Assembly: GCA_050247435.1 (NCBI GenBank)
Contig: JBFWUF010000012.1
Span: forward strand, 1 to 64,000
Direction: 5' to 3'
DNA: 64,000 nucleotides
DNA from: JAJVID01 sp050247435
GTDB taxonomy: Bacteria; Acidobacteriota; Blastocatellia; RBC074
Under the pieces are notes generated by a model. The model saw only the letters and a program-made list of their open reading frames with translations. It ran no database searches and had not been told where the DNA came from. Below are positions 59,344 to 64,000 of the stretch, piece after piece. Position 1 is the stretch's first letter; each line of letters begins with the position of its first letter. Position numbers and translations under genes: made by a program.

Positions 59344-60426
59344 ATGGCAACACAAGCAACGCAAACCATCAACGAAGCGAAGGCTCAGGCTTTCGCCGAA
59401 CAGATGCTCGACACTTTGAACAAGGCGGCGGCGGCGCTGATGGTCAGTATCGGCCACAGGGTCGAACTGTTCGACACTCTGGCCGATCTGCCGCCAGCGA
59501 CCAGCGAGCGAATCGCGAAGGCCGCCGGGTTGAATGAACGTTACGTGCGCGAATGGCTCGGCGCGATGGTGACGGCGCGGATCATTGATTACGACCCGGC
59601 CAAGGGAACCTACTATTTGCCGCGCGAGCACGCCGCGTTCCTGACTCGAGCGGCGTCGCCGAACAACCTCGCCGCGACCACGCAATTCGTCCCGGTGCTC
59701 GGCTCGGTTGAGGATGGGATCGTCGAATCATTCCGCAACGGCGGCGGCGTTCCCTACTCGTCATACCCGCGCTTCCACGAGGTGATGGCCGAAGAGAGCA
59801 ACATGACGGTCGTCGCCGGTCTAATTGATTTGATCCTGCCGCTCGCGCCGGGGTTGATCGAAGACCTGCGCGAAGGCATTGACGCGCTGGACGTCGGCTG
59901 TGGTCGTGGCCGCGCCCTCATCCTGATGGCCAGAACTTTCCCGAAGAGCAACTTTACCGGCTACGACTTTTCGGAGGAAGCCGTCGCGTCGGCCAGGGCG
60001 GAGGCCGCGCGGCAGGGGCTGTCGAACATTCGCTTCGAGGCGCAGGATGCGGCCATGATTAACGAGCCAGCGCGCTACGACCTGATCACGGCCTTCGACG
60101 CGATTCACGATCAGGCGGCGCCGCGCGAAGTCCTGAAGGCGATTGCCCGCGCTCTGCGCCCCGGCGGAGTCTTCCTGATGCAGGACATCCGGGCGTCGAG
60201 CCACGTGCATAAAAACCTCGATCATCCGCTGGGGACGTTCACGTACACGGTTTCATGCCTGCACTGCATGACTGTCTCGTTGGCGCTTGGCGGAGAGGGG
60301 CTGGGCGCGGCCTGGGGCGAAGAGAAGGCGCTGGAACTGCTGGCCGAAGCCGGGTTCGACAACGTGGATGTCAGACAGCTTTCACACGACATCATCAACA
60401 ACTACTACATCGCGCTGAAGCGGTAA
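59344..60426 (+). CDS. SAM-dependent methyltransferase with N-terminal winged helix (Rv2258c-like)
   Basis: The 360-residue protein starts with GAAGGAGAAGG just ahead of the ATG. Residues about 10-90 form a winged-helix-like domain (SERIAKAAGLNERYVREWLGAM). The Rossmann methyltransferase spans 170-300: motif I LDVGCGRGRALILMART, acidic residue in TGYDFSEEAVASARAEA, motif IV DLITAFDAIHDQAAPREVL and motif VI LRPGGVFLMQDIR. It resembles mycobacterial Rv2258c-type proteins, which methylate small molecules. The cognate hydrolase gene follows. Confidence 0.9.
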   Translation: MATQATQTINEAKAQAFAEQMLDTLNKAAAALMVSIGHRVELFDTLADLPPATSERIAKAAGLNERYVREWLGAMVTARIIDYDPAKGTYYLPREHAAFLTRAASPNNLAATTQFVPVLGSVEDGIVESFRNGGGVPYSSYPRFHEVMAEESNMTVVAGLIDLILPLAPGLIEDLREGIDALDVGCGRGRALILMARTFPKSNFTGYDFSEEAVASARAEAARQGLSNIRFEAQDAAMINEPARYDLITAFDAIHDQAAPREVLKAIARALRPGGVFLMQDIRASSHVHKNLDHPLGTFTYTVSCLHCMTVSLALGGEGLGAAWGEEKALELLAEAGFDNVDVRQLSHDIINNYYIALKR

Positions 60427-60444
60427 ATCGGAACTGTCTTCACG

Positions 60445-60473
60445 GGTGGGGCAATTTGCAAAATTGCCCCACC
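60445..60473 (+). terminator. Perfect hairpin between methyltransferase and hydrolase genes
   Basis: The arms GGTGGGGCAATTT and AAATTGCCCCACC pair perfectly around a three-base loop. There is no T-tract afterwards; the hydrolase ribosome binding site (GAAGGAG) follows at once. It may attenuate read-through or be a dispersed repeat. Confidence 0.6.
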
Positions 60474-60486
60474 GAAGGAGTAATTC

Positions 60487-61299
60487 ATGACAACTGCTAT
60501 CAATTCCGTTCAGCTTCCCAACGGAGTGAAGCTCCAATACGTCGAGCAGGGCGATTCTTCGGGCGTTCCCCTGATCCTGCTGCACGGCATCACCGATTCC
60601 TGGCGTTCTTTTGAACCCGCGCTGCCGCATCTGCCTGCGTCCATTCGCGCGTTCGCCCCGTCGCAGCGCGGCCACGGCGATTCGGATCATCCCGCGACAG
60701 GTTATCACCCGCGCGAATTCGCGGCGGATGTCGCGGCGTTTATGGACGCATTCAACATCAAACGCGCGGTGATCACCGGCCATTCGATGGGCAGCCACAT
60801 GGCTAAACGCTTCGCTCTGGATTATCCAGATCGTGTTCTGGGGCTTGTGTTGATGGGATCGTTCTTCCGCTTCCGGGATAATCCGGAGGTGGCGGAATTT
60901 CGGGACGCCGTTTCAACGCTTACCGATCCGATTGATCCGGCCTTCGCGCTCGACTTTCAACAAAGCACGCTCGCTCAGCCGATTCCGCGGACTTATCTCG
61001 ACACCGTTGTGCGAGAGAGTCTGAAAGTCCCGGCGCGCGTGTGGCGGGATGCGCTTGAAGGACTCCGTGAAGATGATCACTCAGGAGAACTCGGCAAGAT
61101 AAAGACGCCCACGCTGATCGTCTGGGGCGATCAGGATGCGTTTTGCCCGCGCGGCGATCAGGATGCGCTCGTGGCGGCCATCGCAGGCTCGCGGCTCGTC
61201 GTCTATCGCGGCGCCGGGCACGCGCTTCACTGGGAAGAGCCTGAGCGATTCGCCGCCGACCTCACGGCCTTTATCGAAAACATCCAGGGATTAAAATAA
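60487..61299 (+). CDS. Alpha/beta hydrolase
   Basis: The 270-residue protein has a complete hydrolase fold: oxyanion region LILLHGITDSWRSFEPAL, nucleophile elbow GHSMGSHMA (Ser near 99), acid in LIVWGDQDAFCPR (Asp near 219), and His in GAGHALHWEEPERFAADL. It resembles haloalkane-dehalogenase/esterase-type members, but halide-binding residues are not evident. ATG with GAAGGAG. Probably co-transcribed with the methyltransferase. Confidence 0.9.
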   Translation: MTTAINSVQLPNGVKLQYVEQGDSSGVPLILLHGITDSWRSFEPALPHLPASIRAFAPSQRGHGDSDHPATGYHPREFAADVAAFMDAFNIKRAVITGHSMGSHMAKRFALDYPDRVLGLVLMGSFFRFRDNPEVAEFRDAVSTLTDPIDPAFALDFQQSTLAQPIPRTYLDTVVRESLKVPARVWRDALEGLREDDHSGELGKIKTPTLIVWGDQDAFCPRGDQDALVAAIAGSRLVVYRGAGHALHWEEPERFAADLTAFIENIQGLK

Positions 61300-61354
61300 A
61301 AGCGATTCGGCTGTTGACCGGACGTGCGAAGATAAAACAGGAGAAGGAGTTTTT

Positions 61355-62542
61355 ATGAAATGGTTTCGTGGTTGCGCCGGGCGCCTGGCGCTGTTGGTAT
61401 TGCCGTTGTTGATGAATTTGGGAGAGCCGCATCGCGCTGCGGCAGTTGCGGCTGAAGAAGCCTACTTCGTTTTCGACTCGCCGCCGCGCAAGGATTTGTT
61501 CGTCATCAAACTGACCGATCCCGCGAAGATTCAAAAGGCGCGCGACATACTGAGTGGGAAAGAGAAGGAGGCGCGCCGCGTCGGCGGCGTCATCGTCAAA
61601 GAGCCTGCCTGCTACAACGCGCCGTGGAGTTTCCATCTCGACCCGCAATCAATCGAATTCTTCAGCTTCGCAATTGAAGTTTGCGACGGCGCAATGGGCT
61701 ATATTGAAAGCCATCTGGACGAAGTCGGCGGCGCATTGTTGCCGGGGAACAGGTGGTGTTCGTGGGGGTCGCGGCTGGTCAGAGAGATTCCGCCGCCCGC
61801 TTGCGACGACAGCGGGTTGAAAAGTTTTTCAGCGGCCAGCTACCGTCGAGCTGGATTGGCCGAAGAATCAATCGTGGCCGCGTTCGGCGCCGATCTGGCG
61901 AACAAGACTGAGGTCGCGACGACGCTACCGCTTCCCACCACGCTCGCCGGAACGACGGTGAAGATCAAAGACGGCGCGGGTGTCGAACGATTGGCGCCGC
62001 TCTTTTTCGTCTCGCCGAACCAGGTCAATTATCTGGTTCCACTCGGAACCGATGCCGGGCTGGCCTCCGTGACGATCACGAACGCAAACGGCAAGGCGGT
62101 GGTTGAAGAGACTCAGGTGTTGACCATCGCGCCGGGCCTCTTCACCGCCAACGGCGACGGGCGAGGCTCGCCTGCGGCATTGGCGTTGCGCATCAGGGCC
62201 GACGGTTCGCAACAGTTCGAACCGGCCTTTCGCTTCGATCCGGCGCGGAACAAATTCGTTCCGGCGGCGATTGACCTCGGCCCCGATCTGGGAAACGCCA
62301 CGGATCAGGTGTTTCTGGTTTTGTTCGCCACTGGGTTGCGCGGCGCGGCTCGCTCCGATTTACAAGCGGAGATCGGCGGTGGGCTTGCCAATGTAATCTT
62401 CGCGGGAGCGGCGCCCGGTTTCGCAGGCGTTGATCAGGTCAACATTCATTTGCCGCGCAGTCTGATCGGGCGCGGCGAAGTCAGCCTGACGCTGATGGCT
62501 GATGACCAGAAAGCCAACCAACTGACAATCAGCATCAAGTAA
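61355..62542 (+). CDS. Secreted BP74-like domain fused to a TIGR03437 domain
   Basis: The 395-residue protein has a signal peptide (about 1-30, ending near HRAAA). Residues 33-150 match the BP74 N-terminal-like pattern: AYFVFDSPPRKDLFVIKLTD, IQKARDILSGKEKEARRVGGVIVKEPACYNAPWSFHLDPQSIEFF, and DEVGGALLPGNRWCSWGSRLVREI. Residues about 190-395 are the Solibacter-type TIGR03437 domain (LFFVSPNQVNYLVPLGTDAGLASVTITNANG, FATGLRGAARSDLQ, VDQVNIHLPRSLIGRG). The latter usually sits at the C-terminus of acidobacterial surface proteins. An unusual link between a binding domain and an envelope tail. Confidence 0.8.
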   Translation: MKWFRGCAGRLALLVLPLLMNLGEPHRAAAVAAEEAYFVFDSPPRKDLFVIKLTDPAKIQKARDILSGKEKEARRVGGVIVKEPACYNAPWSFHLDPQSIEFFSFAIEVCDGAMGYIESHLDEVGGALLPGNRWCSWGSRLVREIPPPACDDSGLKSFSAASYRRAGLAEESIVAAFGADLANKTEVATTLPLPTTLAGTTVKIKDGAGVERLAPLFFVSPNQVNYLVPLGTDAGLASVTITNANGKAVVEETQVLTIAPGLFTANGDGRGSPAALALRIRADGSQQFEPAFRFDPARNKFVPAAIDLGPDLGNATDQVFLVLFATGLRGAARSDLQAEIGGGLANVIFAGAAPGFAGVDQVNIHLPRSLIGRGEVSLTLMADDQKANQLTISIK

Positions 62543-62555
62543 AGATTGCTGAACA

Positions 62556-62628
62556 GGCGGTAAAGACGGGATAAACGGAAGCAAGCCAGGAAGCTTTCCG
62601 TCTGTTCCGTCTTTTCTGTTTTTTCCGT
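62556..62628. repeat. Iterated GACGG inverted repeat
   Basis: The left arm (62556-62582) and right arm (62593-62628) are imperfect complements built from a word like GACGGA(A/T)A about every 9-10 bases. The right arm contains TTCCGTCTGTTCCGTCTTTT. It follows the stop of the BP74-TIGR03437 gene by 14 bp and may also act as a terminator. Confidence 0.7.
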
Positions 62629-62752
62629 AATCCTCTTCGCTTCGCCCTCACGCCCACCGGGACTTTCATATTTGCCGAGGATGGTTTATAGAGAGTGCGC
62701 GTTACCGTCACTCAACTTCTGAAACAACACCCAATCCGAAAGGAAGGATACG

Positions 62753-63706
62753 ATGAATCGTAGGGATTTTATCGCTACTGGGTTGGCCTCTGGCGTCTCA
62801 GCCCTTGCCGCGTCGAATGCGCTGGCAGAGGGTGTCTCGTTCGCCAACGCAAACAACACGGAGCCTGTCCGCAAATTCAAGCTCAACTATGCGCCGCACT
62901 TCGGCATGTTCAGAAATCACACAGGCAATGACCTGGCCGCCCAGCTACAATTTTTTCATGAGCAGGGCTTCACGGCGCTCGAAGACAACGGCCTGCCTGA
63001 TCGTCCCGTCGCAGATCAGGAGAAGATCGGCAAAACGCTGGCCGATTTGAAAATGACCATGGGCGTTTTCGTGGCCACGAAGGATTTCAACAATCCTACT
63101 TTCGCCATCGCCACCTGGAAGCCGGAAGTGCGCGAGCCGATCCTGAAAGAAATCCGCAACGCGGTGGAGATCGCCAAGCGCGTCAACGCCAAATGGTGTA
63201 CGGTCGTGCCCGGCTGCCACGACGAGCGGCTCGATTGGGATTACCAGACAGCCAGTGTGATTGACATGTTCCGCCGCTGCGCGGAGATTTGCGAGAAGGC
63301 CGGTTTGGTGATGGTGATGGAGCCACTCAACACGCGCCGCGATCACCCGAAACTCTTCCTGACCAGGATCGGGCAGGGGTATCAGATCTGCCGCGCCGTC
63401 AACAGCCCGTCGGTCAAAATCCTTTACGACATGTACCACCAGCAGATCACCGAAGGTAACATCATCCCGAACATTGATCTGGCCTGGGACGAGGTCGCTT
63501 ACTTTCAGGCCGGCGACAACCCCGGGCGCAAGGAGCCGACGACGGGCGAGATGAATTACCGCAACATCTTCAAGCACATTCACGGCAAAGGCTTCAAAGG
63601 CGTGGTGGGAATGGAGCACGGCGTCAAAGACAACAAGACCAAAGAGGGCGAGATGGCCTGCATTCAGGCTTACGTCTGGAGCGATAACTTCGAGATCAGC
63701 GGCTGA
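62753..63706 (+). CDS. Tat-exported TIM-barrel isomerase (hydroxypyruvate isomerase-like)
   Basis: The 317-residue protein begins with a twin-arginine signal MNRRDFIATGLASGVSALAA. The xylose-isomerase-like TIM barrel follows: FKLNYAPHFGMFRNHTGND, EQGFTALEDNGLPDR, AKWCTVVPGCHDERLDWDYQ, VMVMEPLNTRRDHPKLF (conserved Glu), ILYDMYHQQITEGNI (Asp and His) and HIHGKGFKGVVGMEHG (Glu). These metal-binding residues match hydroxypyruvate-isomerase-type proteins. Export by Tat is common for acidobacterial and planctomycete relatives. GAAAGGAAGG precedes the ATG. Confidence 0.9.
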   Translation: MNRRDFIATGLASGVSALAASNALAEGVSFANANNTEPVRKFKLNYAPHFGMFRNHTGNDLAAQLQFFHEQGFTALEDNGLPDRPVADQEKIGKTLADLKMTMGVFVATKDFNNPTFAIATWKPEVREPILKEIRNAVEIAKRVNAKWCTVVPGCHDERLDWDYQTASVIDMFRRCAEICEKAGLVMVMEPLNTRRDHPKLFLTRIGQGYQICRAVNSPSVKILYDMYHQQITEGNIIPNIDLAWDEVAYFQAGDNPGRKEPTTGEMNYRNIFKHIHGKGFKGVVGMEHGVKDNKTKEGEMACIQAYVWSDNFEISG

Positions 63707-63732
63707 TGAGTTTTTTAGAGGGACTGAATCTG

Positions 63733-64000
63733 ATGAATTCAACACAACCCGCGCGTCGCGGTTTCAACATCGCCGCAACGCGCGGCTTTTTGATCTTTGT
63801 TATTGCGGTCGCGTGTCTCGCGCCGCAGGGACTATCGCAGCAGCGCAAGCCGCAATCCATTAAGCAACCGGGCAAGCGGCAGAGCAAGGCGCGGGCCGGG
63901 AAGAAAGCTCCAGCGATTGCGCCTGAAATCCGATCGGCGCTCGGCCGCATCTCGGCTGAATCTTTGCGCGGCCATCTTTCATTCATCGCGTCCGATTTGC
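63733..64000 (+). CDS. M28 family peptidase, N-terminal part (runs off the window)
   Basis: The visible 89 codons have a signal segment (about 15-37, TRGFLIFVIAVACLAPQGLS). A Lys/Gln-rich stretch follows, then RISAESLRGHLSFIASDL, the typical beginning of secreted M28 aminopeptidases. The catalytic part lies outside the window. An alternative in-frame ATG at 63706 overlaps the previous stop; the later ATG has AGAGGGAC upstream. Confidence 0.7.
   Translation, partial: MNSTQPARRGFNIAATRGFLIFVIAVACLAPQGLSQQRKPQSIKQPGKRQSKARAGKKAPAIAPEIRSALGRISAESLRGHLSFIASDL

Overview
The window looks like a chromosomal piece of a soil-type Acidobacteriota genome, most likely Blastocatellia-like. The basis is a Solibacter-type TIGR03437 C-terminal domain (61.4-62.5 kb), a CadC-like winged-helix/PD40 propeller regulator (55.6-57.9 kb), a tricorn-like S41 protease, S9 and DUF885 peptidases, a secreted TPR-CHAT protein next to a DUF4384 protein, a TIGR03067 protein, and many GC-rich inverted-repeat families between genes. 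No rRNA, tRNA, CRISPR array, integrase or phage gene was recognised. The species cannot be named from the sequence alone.

Layout. 0.1-7.8 kb (minus strand): a candidate defence module made of a PLD-nuclease/SNF2-helicase fusion and an Eco57I-like N6-adenine methyltransferase, interrupted and flanked by REP-like palindromes and followed by a truncated REP-associated transposase. 8.0-12.9 kb (plus): an ArsR-type regulator with a palindromic operator over a leaderless promoter, then small stress/accessory genes (SRPBCC, TIGR03067, DUF2200, RibD/DHFR-like, small membrane protein, DUF1801), with debris of a VOC protein and a cupin. 12.9-22.1 kb: GH3 glycosidase, DUF305 + LVIVD operon, Gfo/Idh/MocA oxidoreductase, an ABC ATPase whose permease/M1-peptidase partner has lost its middle, and a dienelactone hydrolase.

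22.4-34.7 kb is the most system-like block: a DUF4384 protein, a secreted TPR-CHAT (caspase-like) protein, two paralogous secreted Cys-rich proteins (one carrying DUF11 repeats), a membrane Ser/Thr kinase with a DUF4384-like extracytoplasmic end, and a divergent subtilisin-like protease without signal peptide followed by a small propeptide/inhibitor-like gene. 34.8-40.1 kb: DUF2911, tricorn-like S41 protease, small unknown protein, GNAT. 40.1-42.8 kb is a visibly AT-richer island with a BcgI-like restriction system (nuclease-methyltransferase fusion plus a frameshifted specificity subunit), followed by an AlkZ-like winged-helix protein. 44.1-51.2 kb: S9 peptidase, MFS exporter, DinB, small membrane proteins, GT-C-like membrane protein.

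51.4-64.0 kb: BNR-propeller + MoaD/ThiS pair, DUF885 peptidase, nucleotidyltransferase pair resembling a toxin-antitoxin cassette, CadC-like regulator, HExxH secreted protein, a tandem methyltransferase duplication (first copy truncated), alpha/beta hydrolase, BP74-TIGR03437 fusion, Tat-exported TIM-barrel isomerase and the start of an M28 peptidase. Between genes there are at least seven unrelated families of long hairpins, several of them built from a short word iterated every 7-10 bases and mirrored on the other arm. They are the most striking non-coding feature of the window.
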